Made by a program: the position numbers and the translations under genes. Of a stretch of DNA of 64,000 nucleotides, positions 43,274-54,601 are shown piece by piece. Within the stretch, counting starts at the first letter, position 1, and the number at the start of each line of letters is the position of its first letter. Source of the DNA: Galeopsis tetrahit (taxonomy: Eukaryota > Streptophyta > Magnoliopsida > Lamiales > Lamiaceae); NCBI GenBank assembly GCA_963675135.1, contig OY776130.1:62964867-63028866 (forward strand), written 5' to 3'. The notes below the pieces were generated by a model, which saw only the letters and a list, made by a program, of their open reading frames with translations, did no database searches and was not told the DNA's origin.

Positions 43274-44404
43274 TCCATCGTATCCAAATATATATTCATT
43301 AACAAAGTTTAATTAGCTATCATTAGGCAAAATGTTTTCTTCTTCATTCTTGACAATTTTGATAGTCACATTCCTTGTTTCACATTCACAAGTTCAAGCT
43401 CAACTAAATCCAACATTTTACTCTTCAACATGCCCAAATGTATCTACTATAGTTAATATTGTAATCCAACAAGCCTTACAATCTGATCCAAGAGTCGGCG
43501 CTAGCCTTATTCGACTCCATTTCCATGATTGCTTTGTCCAGGTAATTACTACCTTATAGAATTTATAATATTTTGTGTATTTAATGAATCTCAATTTCTA
43601 ATATATAATGCAGGGTTGCGACGGTTCGATTTTGCTTGATAACAATGGGACGACGATATTAAGCGAGAAAGATGCTGCTCCAAATACAAATTCGACTCGA
43701 GGTTTCGATGTTGTGGACAACATCAAGACTGCTCTTGAAAACTCGTGTCCCGGTGTAGTATCATGTGCTGATATCTTAGCACTCGCTGCTCAATCTGCCG
43801 TTTCTTTGGTACGTACGCGCGCACCACTAATTTTTTAATTAAATTCAATAGTTGATGATAATATGAATGTACTTAAGGAATTTTATATGATTAAATTCAT
43901 CAAATTTAGGCTGGAGGTCCAACGTGGAATGTGTCGTTGGGAAGAAGAGATAGTATAAGTGCAAATCAAGCAAGTGCCAATACTTCAATTCCAGCACCCT
44001 TTGAAAATTTAAGCAATCTCACTGCTAAATTTGCTGTTGTTGGTCTAAATGTTACTGATCTAGTAACATTATCAGGTACTATATATTATTACTAGTGGCG
44101 TGTTAAATATATGTTCAATTTAATTAAACTTGTTCCTCCTATTGATCAATAGGTGCACACACATTTGGACGTGCCCAATGCAGGCTATTTAGCAACAGGC
44201 TGTACAATTTCAGCGGAACGGGCAGCCCCGACCCGACCCTGAACACGACGTACTTGGCCACCCTCCGGCAGATTTGCCCTCAGAGCGGGAGCGGATTCAC
44301 GGTGGCCAACCTGGATCCGACGACGGCGGATGCATTCGACACCAATTATTTCTCAAACTTGCAGAACAACCAAGGGCTTCTCCAGTCGGATCAAGAATTG
44401 TTTT

Positions 44405-44635
44405 TATTGATGTGATGAATCAAAAACATTCTTGAATCATTCTTGAGAAAGTTTCTACAAAGAGGATGAAAAGATACAAATGGAATTAAAATCTGGAAAA
44501 GAAGGAATAAGCCCTTCTAATACTAATCTGCTAATCTAACTGCCCTACTAACTGTCAAACTAATTAGGGTTAAGAATAGATACAAAACAGAAGTGTATCT
44601 ATAAATACAAAAGGGTGTATTTATCAGCCCTTATA
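44405..44635 (-). repeat. 3' LTR of the Copia element
   Basis: 231 bp; differs from the other LTR at two sites (ATACTAAT/ATGCTAAT and ACAGAAG/ACAAAAG). Confidence 0.9.
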
Positions 44636-47600
44636 CCCCCCTTCAAAATGGGAATGGATGTCTAACAAGCCCATTTTGAACTTGTGTTTGATAAAGTCAG
44701 CTGGTGAGAGTGGCTTTGTAAGGATGTCAGCCAAGTTCTCTGTGGTTGGAATATGAACAAGAGTGAACAACCCAGCTTCAATCTTTTCCCTTGTGAAATG
44801 ATAATCCAAGGAAATATGCTTTGTTCTTTGATGGAGGCATGGATTATGTGCTATTCAGAAAACACTCTTGCTGTCTGTATACATAGTAGAAGGTTGTGAG
44901 TGTTGAACTCCCAAATCAGCTAGGATGTAATGTATCCATTGAATCTCACAAGTAGTGGAAGCAAGTGTCCTGTACTCAGCCTCTGCAGAAGACTTGCTAA
45001 CAGTAGTTTGCTTCTTGGATTTCCAAGAGATTAGTGAAGAACCAAGATAAATACTAAAACCAGTTATGCTTCTTCTTGTTTCAGGGCATCTAGCCCAATC
45101 AGAGTTTGAAAAAGCATGTAATTTGAAGATAATATCCTTAGGATAAAAAACTCCAGTACCGGGGTTGCATTTAAGGTACCTTAAAACTCTATGGACAGCA
45201 GTCAAATGTGCCACAGTTGGAGATTGCATGAATTGACTAAGAGTTTGAATAGCATAGGATATATCAGGCCTGGTAATAGTTAAGTAAAGAAGCTTGCCCA
45301 CAAGTTTTCTATAATGACTAGGATTAGTAAGAACAGGAGAATTTATATCAAAGTTCAGTTTAGAATCCATAGGTGTGGAACAAGGCTTGCTACCCAAATA
45401 TCCAGATTCATGCAATAAATCCAATGTATACTTTCTTTGACAAAGAGTAAGGCCCTTACTGTTTCTAGCAACCTCTATTCCCAAAATATATTTCAAAGTA
45501 CCAAGATCCTTAATAGTGAACTTATTGTTCAAATAACTCTTGACATTGTTAATGATATCAATGTTAGAACCAACAACTATTAAGTCATCAACATAGCAAA
45601 GAACAATTGTTAAATCAACACCATCATGTCTAGTAAACAAAGAAGTATCAGCCTTTGATTGATTAAAGCCCAAGCATGTTAAAGAACAAGTCAATTTAGT
45701 ATACCATTGTTTAGAAGCTTGTTTTAAACCATACAAACTCTTATTTAACTTGCATACTCTTGTATCATTGTTAGAGCAATAACCAGGAGGGGGAGACATG
45801 TAAACTTCCTGGTCTAAATCACCATACAAAAAGGCATTATTCACATCCAATTGGTGTATATGCCAATCTTTAGCAACAGCAACAGATAAAAGAATTCTAA
45901 CAGTGGTGATTTTAGCCACAGGAGAAAAGGTGTCAAAGTAATCAATGCCTTCTTGTTGTGTATAGCCTTTAGCAACTAGTCATAGAACCATCTGAATTAT
46001 ATTTGACCTTATACACCCATCTACAACCTATGCAGTTTTTACCTATAGGTAAATCTACAAGTGTCCAAGTATTTGTCTTTTCTAAAGCTTCAATTTCCTT
46101 CTTCATAGCAAGAATCCAATTTTCATTAAGAACAACCTGTTTATATGATTTAGGTTCCTGAATTTGGGAAATAGAAGCAGTAAATTGATGATTTAGGTTC
46201 CTGAATTTGGGAAATAGAAGCAGTAAATTGCCTGTGTGGGGTAGATAACCTATGAGCAGACAAATAATCCTGAATAGGATATTGCTTTCCAGAAGAAGAA
46301 AAATTCAGCTTAGCATGATCAACAGATGCAGGCAAATCAGTTTCATAAACTTGTAAATATGCAGGTTGAGGACTTAGTTCTAGAAGGCCTTGTGGGAGGC
46401 TCTACCTCCATGTTATGAATATCAGGAATATTGTGTGTGACATTGTCATGTTCAGTATTGATTTCAGAATGAACAACATAATCATTATGATAAGTAATGT
46501 CATTATGAACAGGAGAGAAATCATCATCATCATCAAATATGCATACTTTTAAAGGGAAACACATCTTCAAAAAATTTGACATTCCTAGACACAAAAAATT
46601 TGCCAGAAGATATATCAAAGAATTTGTATCCCTTGGTGCCAAAGGGATAACCAATGAAAATACACTTTGTGGCCCTTGGATCAAACTTAAGTCTGTGTGA
46701 CACCAAAGTGTTGGCAAAACAAAGGCAACCAAAGGTTTTGAAGTAAGAATAATCAAGTGGTTTGCCATATAAAAGTTCAAAGGGGGTTTTCTGTTTAAGA
46801 ACAGATGAAGGTATTCTATTTATAATAAATGCAGCAGTTTTAATACATTCACTCCAAAACCTTAGAGGTAAAGAAGATTGGAAAAGTAAAGCCCTAGCAA
46901 CTTGGAGCAAATGCTGGTGTTTTCTTTCAACAATACCATTTTGTTGAGGTGTTTCAACACAAGAGGTTTGATGTAAGATGCCTAAATCATGGTAGAAATC
47001 AGATAAAGTGAACTCAGTTCCATTATCACTTCTTAATATTTTTATTTTAACATCAAATTGAGTGAGAATCATGTTATAAAAATTTTGCAAAGAAAGTTTA
47101 ACATCACTTTTGGCCTTTAAAAGATATACCCATGTGCATCTACTAAAATCATCAACAATGGTGAGAAAGAATCTATGTCCAGTAATAGAATGTTCAGAAA
47201 AAGGGCACCAAACATCACAATGGATTAAGTGAAAGATACTAGGAGAAGTAGAAGTGCTTTAAAGGAAAAGGTTTTCTCTTTTGTTTAGCCAAAGGACAGA
47301 TAAAACAATTGTTATGAATGCTAGTAGCTTTTACATGTAAAGTTGGAATTTGTAACAAACACTTGCTAGATATATGTTCTAACCTTTTATGCCACAAATC
47401 AAAATTACATGAGTCATTATTGAGAGTACTACAAGACACATAGTTGCTAGAGGGGTGAGCAGTTTGTAAATGATAAAGGCCCCTAATCTGCTCAGCAGAA
47501 CCAATCACCTTCTTGGTTAAATTGTCCTGTAATACATAATGAGAAGACAAGAAGCTGACAGTGCAGTTGGAATATCTAGTCAAATGGCTAATAGAAAGCA

Positions 47601-48974
47601 AGTTAAATGTGAAATCAGGAACATACAACACATTATATAAGGTGAGATGCTCATTAATGGTAATATTTCCCATATGAGTGGCTGTAGAAATATCATTATT
47701 AGGTAAAGAGATCTCAATATTGGCTACAGATGGAGGAGTGGTGAATAAAGACATATTAAACACCATATGATCAGTAGCACCAGTGTCCAAGATCCAAGTA
47801 GATAATTTGACATTGTTAAAACAGGAACTGGATGAAGAAGTGAAACATGTAGGGTACATACCTGGATCTTTTGGGGGGGGGGGGGGGAGACAACCTCCTC
47901 AATGTGAGCAGTGGAAGCCCCTGCTACTGAGTGATGTATGTCCCTTTTATCATTCATGTTCTGCATCTTAGAAAAATTCAAAAACTTGTCAAAAAGATCT
48001 TGAGTACAAAGAGGGTTGGAGTCCATATGAAGATCCTGTCTAATAGAAGTATTGACAGAATTGTTGGACTCCTTATTTGGAGGACCTCTAGGGCCTCTCC
48101 ACCCGGGGGGAAAGCCAATGATCTGAAAGCACCTATCAATAGTGTGACCAATGCCACCACAGTGGCTGCACTTAATAGGTTTCCTTTTGTCCTTATAAAA
48201 TCTAGAATTCTTGGAAACCATGGCAATAGAATCAGTTTGAATAGGATTAGAGACAGTGTTTAGAGTTCTTTGGGATTCTTCTTGAAGTAGTAAACCATAA
48301 ACTTTGGAAAGGGCAGGAAAGGGAGATTGAAGTAAGAATTGGCTCCTAATTGTGCAATAAGAGTCATGAAGGCCTACCAAAAACTTCATCACAGCATCTT
48401 GCTCTTGGGTTTCAGTCATTAGTTTAGGGAGATCACAAGTGCACCCATCCATAGCACCACAAGAACACTTAAGAACTGGTCTAAAACTCAAGTATTCATC
48501 CCACAAAGCTTTAAATTGATTATAGTAACTAACAAGAGACTGAGAGCCCTGAGAAATCGTACTTAGGGATTTTTCTAAATGGTAGACCCTAGTTCCATCA
48601 GAAAGAGCTTATCGAATAACCAATTCGTCCCATACATCTTTAGTAAGAGAGAAATATTCTAAAGTTCTCTTAATATCAGGGGAAATTGAGTTCAGAATCC
48701 ATACCAAAACCAAGTCGTTGGCTCGAACCTAGGCGGCATGAGTGGATGGATCCTCTTCCTCAGAAGGGATAGTTAGAGAGCCATCAATCAATCGTGCTTT
48801 ATTCTTCACACTGGGGCTCCTCTTAAGGGCATGGCTCCAAGAGACGTAGTTGGTGCCGTTGAGAGGCTCGAGGACTATGGAAACCGCCGGATTATCGTTC
48901 TGGTGGAGGGCCAACGGATAGAAGGGGTTCTTGGCCGGATCAAGGGAATCGGGGTCGGTGACAGTGGGCGCCAT
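44624..48974 (-). pseudogene. Copia gag-pol polyprotein, multiply broken
   Basis: Read from 48974 leftward: Gag start (MAPTVTDPDSLDPAKNPF, LEPLNGTNYVSWSHALKR), interrupted by a TAG at about 48729-48731 and another near 48610; a CCHC knuckle CSHCGGIGHTIDRC at about 48120-48165; protease WILDTGATDHMV; the pre-integrase and integrase core (LWHKRLEHIS; ILRSDNGTEF; TPQQNGIVERKHQ); RT (LDVNNAFLYGDLDQEVYM, YVDDLIVVGS); RNase H (SSAEAEYRTLASTT, TKPLSPADFIKHKF). Frames change near 47860, 47240, 46780 and 45960, and a TGA at 44855-44857 interrupts the RNase H after YTDSKSVF. A run of 15 G at 47873-47887 coincides with one frame change. A 45-bp tandem duplication lies at about 46150-46237. The element cannot encode working proteins. 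Confidence 0.87.
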
Positions 48975-49168
48975 AGCAGTAGGAAGAATCGAGCAGAATC
49001 AACAAAAAAAAAAGTATAGAAATGGCGGAATAAAATCCGCAATAGAAAATCCCTCAAATGAAAGGGGAAAATTGAATGGTAAGAAGGAATCGATTTGAGA
49101 ATCGACGGGAACAAACAAAGGGGCGCAGGATCGAATGGCGTTTCAATTTCCACGCGATACTGATACCA

Positions 49169-49399
49169 TATTGATGTGATGAATCAAAAACATTCTTGAA
49201 TCATTCTTGAGAAAGTTTCTACAAAGAGGATGAAAAGATACAAATGGAATTAAAATCTGGAAAAGAAGGAATAAGCCCTTCTAATGCTAATCTGCTAATC
49301 TAACTGCCCTACTAACTGTCAAACTAATTAGGGTTAAGAATAGATACAAAACAAAAGTGTATCTATAAATACAAAAGGGTGTATTTATCAGCCCTTATA
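49169..49399 (-). repeat. 5' LTR of the Copia element
   Basis: 231 bp, bounded by the primer-binding site on its left and the GTTTT target repeat on its right. Confidence 0.9.
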
Positions 49400-49571
49400 G
49401 TTTTCCACGCCCGGGGCAGCCACGATTCCGATTGTGAACCTGTATAGCAGTAACCAGAATGTGTTTTTTCAGAGCTTTGCGGAGTCGATGATTAAGATGG
49501 GGAATATAAGTCCATTAATGGGTTCCAATGGAGAGATCAGGGCTAATTGCAGAAGGGTCAATGGGAGCTAA

Positions 49572-50440
49572 CTAAGGAAAATTATGTATACTATTAAGAA
49601 TTAAAGATACATCGCTGTGAAATATTAAGAATTAAAGGAACATCGGCTGAATGTTATTGAATGGAATAATTGAATTGCCAATAATATATATACACCTAGG
49701 GCACAGGCCCATAAAGCAAGTAAAATAAGAATGGGCCAAAATATGGATATGGACTAAAATAATTAAATGATCCAAAAGTAATTGGTTCTAATATATACAA
49801 CCAATTTGTTGGATTGATGTTAATTGTGTTTCATATTGAGTTTTATTGTATTATTAGGTGTAGAATGGTTTAATTTGTTGCAAGAAAATTGAAGGTTGAT
49901 TCCTGTTTCGATTAATTTGTTGTTTGATAAAGAAAACTTGGAGATGATAATTATTGAATTAGACTTATTTAAAATAATTTAATCAATTCGTTCAATTGAT
50001 TGGTTTGTACTTCGTAATTAACATACAATAACAAATTAATCAATATTTTTTAATGAAATAACTACTGTAATATGGAGTACCAATGAACTAGTAGATTTTC
50101 AAGTACATAAGAAAATGTGGAATGGCATATGTGTGGGCAATCTTATAAAATTTCAAATCTGTGGATTATAAATCTTCCTAACTTAGATTAGATTTCAGAT
50201 TCAATCAAATGACTCAGATAATAGTTGGAAATGAGACTGGTTGCTTTCAAATTCATTCTAAAAATCCTCCATCCAAACAACACCAAAAGAGAATAGTGCT
50301 CAAAATTAAAACAACTTTGGTCAAAGTTTCCAAAATTAGAAGAATTTGCTAAGTAACAACTTTTAACTTAAAAAAAGCACTTTTAAGTCCTACTTCTCAA
50401 AATCAGCTTAAAAGTGATTTACTATTCCAGACAATTTGGT
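49572..50440. other. AT-rich sequence downstream of the peroxidase gene
   Basis: Probable 3' UTR and terminator of the peroxidase gene at the start (direct repeat AAATATTAAGAATTAAAG at about 49590-49640), then nothing recognised. Confidence 0.35.
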
Positions 50441-50447
50441 ACCTGAT

Positions 50448-50780
50448 TCAAGGCAACTTCAGTCGAACCACCGTGATCACGCCGCCAGAGGCCACGATCA
50501 ACGGCACAATCTGGGGACAACTTGACAGATTATGCAATGTGGAAGAAATATCAAAAATCGCCTGAAGACTAACCCTTTGGCACAATGAAATCTGTGAATC
50601 CAAAATTCCCAACAGAAGTTGAACAGCCCCTGAAGAAGCGATTTCGGGCTTATTCACCGTACAAGACGACAAAATCAACAGAGCTGCCAATGCAAGCTCT
50701 GATAAAGACTCATTCTGCCATTGAAGGACCTTCAATATAGCTCCTATTGCCCCTGCTTTTGCTATAAGAATCTTGTTCCT
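50448..50780 (-). pseudogene. ARM-repeat gene fragment
   Basis: One minus-strand exon after the splice acceptor TTGCAG at about 50781-50786 reads NKILIAKAGAIGAILKVLQW, then ELALAALLILSSCTVNKPEI, ASSGAVQLLLGIL and IVPLIVASGG. These are three Armadillo-type repeats resembling plant ARM or U-box/ARM proteins, where AKAGAI..ILKVLQ and NKP.I.SSGA.QLL are common. No U-box or other exon is found nearby, and the exon ends in a stop after VRLKLP. The upstream side is cut by the inverted-repeat arm. Confidence 0.65.
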
Positions 50781-50787
50781 GCAATTG

Positions 50788-51482
50788 TGCACGAAATGTG
50801 CACAAAATTTGCACATGGCATTTGTATTTTATTCACTACAAGAAAAAAAGTATTTTGTCACACATCTTTCATCACACTATAAAATGTGTCACACATCTTA
50901 TTCAAGTAATTTATTTACGTAAAACAATTTCACTAGACTATATAACTCAAACATCTTGTTGAGATTGAATGCTTTTTAAAGTATGAATCTTTTCCAAGCG
51001 GCTTATGTACAAGAAGGAATTTGTAACAGATTTTGTGGGATTCATGAAGGATGGGGCACAGTGGCTTGTGGATAACACTGATGTCAAACTTGTGGGTAAG
51101 ATTTAAATTAATACGATGCTTAAATAGTTTTTCATGCACTTGTCGTCGTTTGAAACTTGATTTGTTATACTATATGTTGTAGGGGTGGATTACTTGTCTG
51201 TTGCTGCTTATGTCGATTTAAAACCATCTCATCTTGTATTCCTTAAAGGCAGGGTAAGAATTTATCAATAATCTCTATCCTTTCTTATTGCACATCCCAA
51301 AATCTGAATCATAGATTCAGACGATGATATTTATATTCTAATTATCATCTTGCCTTGCTTTTTCGTTGCTCTTATGAAATTGCACCTAACGTGAAATAGG
51401 TTAATTCGTAGGTTTGAATGCATGTTTTAATGCTATAGTACTGAATCTGGGAAAATGTTTACAGGAGAGAATGTCTGTGAAA
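50788..51482. repeat. right arm of the large inverted repeat
   Basis: Near-identical inverted copy of 41438-42133. It starts inside sequence upstream of the ARM exon, crosses a CACTA-type terminus (CACTACAAGAAAAAAAG from 50834) and continues through the two cyclase-like exons. Confidence 0.88.
50996..51253 (+). pseudogene. cyclase-family gene fragment (two exons), right copy
   Basis: Plus-strand exons at about 50996-51095 and 51183-51253 with intact GT..AG borders carry the same peptides as the left copy. Lying just inside a CACTA-type terminus, they look like exons captured by a CACTA element whose other end is not visible. Confidence 0.7.
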
Positions 51483-51695
51483 AAATAAAAAGGTACAGAA
51501 ATAGTGAGATAATGACATTTAAAAAAATATGCCAATTAGATGGGAACAATAAAAATGATCAATTACATATATCAAAAGCAAATGAAGGGGTCATAATTTT
51601 TATCTAACCTTTTGGCTGCTTTTTTTACTCGGTTCATTTTTTTTTTTACTAAGATTCATTAAAATATCAAAAGCAAATGAAGGGGTGGCGTACGT
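51483..51695. other. upstream region of the esterase pseudogene
   Basis: AT-rich, with the direct repeat AAAGCAAATGAAGGGGT at about 51577 and 51670. A TATA-like TCTATAAATA lies at 51696-51705. Confidence 0.4.
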
Positions 51696-51779
51696 CTATA
51701 AATATACAACCCCACTACTACTAGTAAGAGTACTACTCCAAATTATATTTCATCGATCTATTTCCTTCTAATTAATTTC

Positions 51780-52714
51780 ATGATGGAACAAATTTCCCTT
51801 GTCTTTTTTTTCATGCTCTTGGCTTGCACACAGTGCAGCATTGACATATTCATTCTCTCGGGCCAAAGCAATATGGTCGGAGAAGGTGAAGTGATAGACG
51901 GCGTTTGGTATGGAATGGTTCCTCCGGAATGCCAGTCAAATCCTCCGTCTCAACAACGATAGTCAATGGGAAGTGGCCCGAGAGTCTCTCCACCACGACA
52001 TCTGGCCACCATCACAGACTTCATGTGGTGTAGGACCCGGCATGCCCTTTGCCAATTCAATTCTGACGGCCGGAGAGATCATTGGTCTAGTGCCTTGTGC
52101 CGTTGGAGGCACAACTATAGATCACTGGCAGCGCGGGCAGGACCTCTATGTACATATGTTGACTCGGGCTCAGGCTGCTGTCTCCAACTGCGGAGGTGTG
52201 ATCCGGTCCATGCTTTGGTACCAAGGAGAGGCTGACACGTATCGTCCAGATCGGGCAGCTGCTTACAAAGGCAATCTAGTGCAGTTTTTCAATGACCTGC
52301 GAAATGATCTGCACTCTCCCTCTCTCCCCATCATTCAGGTATTAGTAAAATATACTATGCCCAAGCTACATCAATAAACATACATATTTTTCGCTTATTT
52401 TATTTTTATAGTTGATCCTATCATTTTTTTAAATGGAAGTCTACCCTATACCAATACATATTTTATTATATATACTAGGTTTATTAATTAATTTATTTGT
52501 ATATATATGTTGCTAGGTCGCTTTGGTAAATGGTGGGAATTATACAGATATAGTGAGAGAAGCTCAATTGAACACGGGGCTTCCAAACGTCTATTCTGTA
52601 GATGCACGGAAGCTCAACGTGACGATAATTCCTTATTATGTGCATCTCGACACGCCAAGCCAAGTGAAGCTCGGCAAAGCGCTAGCCGCTGCCTTCCATA
52701 ACATTTCGTGTTAA
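51780..52714 (+). pseudogene. SGNH-hydrolase carbohydrate esterase (At4g34215-type), frameshifted
   Basis: Exon 1 at 51780-52338 and exon 2 at 52517-52714 with GT..AG borders. Features: a signal peptide (first 19 or so residues), the block I Ser in FILSGQSNMVGEGE, CGVGPGMPFANSIL, VPCAVGGTTIDHW and MLWYQGEADT, as in the plant SASA/DUF303 family of probable acetyl-xylan-type esterases. The frame breaks at about 51940: the first frame runs to a TAG at 51961-51963 after VPPECQSNPPSQQR, while the rest (ILRLNNDSQWEVARES onward) is in another frame, so a few bases are missing. In exon 2 the block V Asp-x-x-His motif reads YYVHL, so the expected catalytic Asp is Tyr while the His remains. Both defects argue against a working esterase. 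Confidence 0.8.
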
Positions 52715-53069
52715 AATTAAATTGTGTTTCTAGCTCTATGGACTATTACAATAATTAAATCGCATATTTTTTTTTTCTTTTACATTTTAATGTTATTAAT
52801 ATCACTTAACCGGTTAATATGACATGACACCTTTAATTTGTCACCGTGATAATATATAGGGATGCGAATGGACCAAACTACTCGATAAGGGTCTACGATT
52901 TGGCCTATTAAAGTTCGATTCGACTTGACTCGTTTAATAAATAAATCGAACTCAACTTTTTTTAAAGTCTATTTAGTTAAATAGGTCGGACTTGAGCTTT
53001 TTCGTAGGCCTTTCAAGTCCAACAAGTCGATCTATTTAATTAATTTAATATATATAAAAAAAATATATA
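52715..53069. other. AT-rich sequence with GTCGA/TCGA-rich repeats
   Basis: Probable 3' side of the esterase gene, then 52860-53040 with repeated TCGA-containing words, similar in style to 1380-1640. No gene. Confidence 0.35.
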
Positions 53070-53365
53070 TACTCCCTCCGTTCAATTTCATTATTTCCAC
53101 TTTCCTTTTTTGGTTGTCCAATTTTATTATGCTCATTCCCCTTTTGGAAACAATACTATTCATACTACTTTATCTCCACTCTCCTACCATCACTTATTTA
53201 CCCACTTTGTCATTCACTTTATTCATAAACAATCATTTATTTATAAATGGACCCCACAATACCCCATCATACCCTCAACTTATCTACTTTATGAATAAAC
53301 TAATTAATATTCATTAAAACCCGTGTCCGGAGAAGTGGGCATAATAAAATTGGACAGGGGGAGTA
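53070..53365. mobile_element. Stowaway-like (Tc1/mariner) MITE
   Basis: CTCCCTCCGTTC at the left (53072) and ACAGGGGGAG at the right (53363) are inverted termini flanked by TA. Internal inverted similarity includes TCCAATTTTATTATGC near 53117 and GCATAATAAAATTGGA near 53338. Confidence 0.85.
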
Positions 53366-53890
53366 TAATATAAAATATAATAAATACCTAATACTTATAT
53401 TTAAATATAGAAAATATCTTAAATAAGAGTGTCTAATATATCTATAATTTTTTTTATGATTTGATGAAATACTAGTGTTGTAGGATTTTTTTTTTTTTAA
53501 ATGCACTAATAAGTCTAAAAAAAGTCTTTAAAAGGCTTTCAAACCCGATATATTTATTAAAAAGTCAGATCAAGCATTAAAAAAAAGAGTTTATTAATAA
53601 AGTAGGACAATCCATAAGTGATTTAAACAAAGTAAGACAAAAATTTCTAGTAAAACAATTAAGACCAAAATAGCCTACAAAATCCCCCTTTTGCCCTTAT
53701 TTTGATATTATTCGAACTGTCAAACTTCTTCAAGAATATCCCCCAATTTCAGGTTACATTCCATGTTTGAATTCAATCTAATTTGAATTCAATTCAATTC
53801 AAATCGTATAGTGTCTTCTCGCCTGCAGTCAAACATTTTCCAAAAAATTGATTAATTTCCATTGATGAATTATTAACATACCAAACATTT
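53366..53890. other. AT-rich intergenic sequence
   Basis: Nothing recognised apart from poly-T and poly-A runs. Confidence 0.35.
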
Positions 53891-53899
53891 TCCAAAAAA

Positions 53900-54599
53900 T
53901 TGATGAATCTCCATCGCCGCCAATCTTGGATACTTCGTTGCGCCGACGAGTAAGAGGGATGCCCGATGCTATCTCCATTGCCGCCGATCTCAGATACACC
54001 GTCGCGCCTCCTCCTTCTCAGGTATGTTAAACAACCAATTCACGCAATAGCACACTGAAGGTGTTTGCGAATATGCTCGATCGGATTAACGCCTTCTAAT
54101 TTGTGTTACAAATTTCGACTATTCAAAAACTTGATGCATTTCCACAGTGTACGATTCACACACTGGAGGTGTAAATTGCCACCCAGCCAACATCTCTCCA
54201 AGCTCTGAGCCGCCCCCTCCTTCTCGACGACAGTGGAGGTGTAAATCGCTGCACCAGGCCGGCCACCCATTACGACTATGGGATTCAGATTAGTTTTTTC
54301 GAATGATTTATTGATTTTTTTTATCTAGTTATTTGTATATTACTTGTAGGAATTTGGAGATCTAGGTGCTAGTTCATATAAGTATCCATTTTATTTGGTT
54401 CTATGGTTTATAAGATTTTGCACTATTCAAATGAATTGAAAAGTGAAGCAAAAAAATTCTTCAATTTATCTTTGAAATCCTGTGTTTTCTAAGGCAGTGT
54501 TATTCAATCTATGCAGTTGAGGAAAAAATGGAGGGTACAGTGTTTGCCCCTGCTTTGGATTTGGATGGAATGAAATATGTCAGGTCAGAAAATAGAGTA
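53900..54599 (+). pseudogene. GLTP1-like glycolipid-transfer-protein gene, 5' fragment
   Basis: A short coding exon at 54528-54599 reads MEGTVFAPALDLDGMKYVRS, then ENR, and ends at a good donor GTGAGT. Plant GLTP1 proteins start MEGTVF.P.LEGMKHVKS, so the match is specific though short. It is preceded by an AG acceptor (54514-54516, ATGCAG) and by a GC-richer stretch at 53900-54020 ending in TTCTCAG followed by GTATG, which could be the 5' UTR exon. The remaining GLTP exons, with the lipid-headgroup-binding Asp, Asn, Lys and Trp, are not found downstream. Confidence 0.5.
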
Positions 54600-54601
54600 G
54601 T

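Larger units (their letters stand above)
44400..49404 (-). mobile_element. Ty1/copia LTR retrotransposon with 5-bp target duplication
   Basis: Element 44405-49399, LTRs of 231 bp at 44405-44635 and 49169-49399 that differ at two positions, flanked by GTTTT (44400-44404, 49400-49404). It is in minus orientation: the initiator-Met-type primer-binding site TGGTATCAGTATCG abuts the right LTR, and a polypurine tract (TTTGAAGGGGGG on the minus strand) abuts the left. LTR ends read TATTG..TTATA instead of the usual TG..CA, but the target duplication fixes these borders. Two LTR differences in 231 bp point to a fairly recent insertion. Confidence 0.93.
43332..49571 (+). pseudogene. class III secretory peroxidase, last exon split by a Copia element
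   Basis: Four exons: 43332-43541, 43614-43808, 43910-44075 and 44153-44404, the last continuing after the insertion at 49405-49571 (stop 49569-49571). Without the insert the frame is open for 329 residues, the usual size for plant class III heme peroxidases, which oxidise phenolics with H2O2 in the cell wall. Visible are a signal peptide (residues 1-23, mature start QLNPTFYSSTCPN), the distal heme site RLHFHDCFVQGCDGSILL, the conserved GFDVVDNIK and CPGVVSCADILALAA blocks, the proximal heme His in LVTLSGAHTFGRAQC, and late Cys residues for disulfides. The intron positions are those of the common four-exon family structure. The Copia target duplication GTTTT falls within the Leu-Phe codons of DQELF. 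As it stands a transcript would run into the LTR and lose the last 55 residues. Confidence 0.9.
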
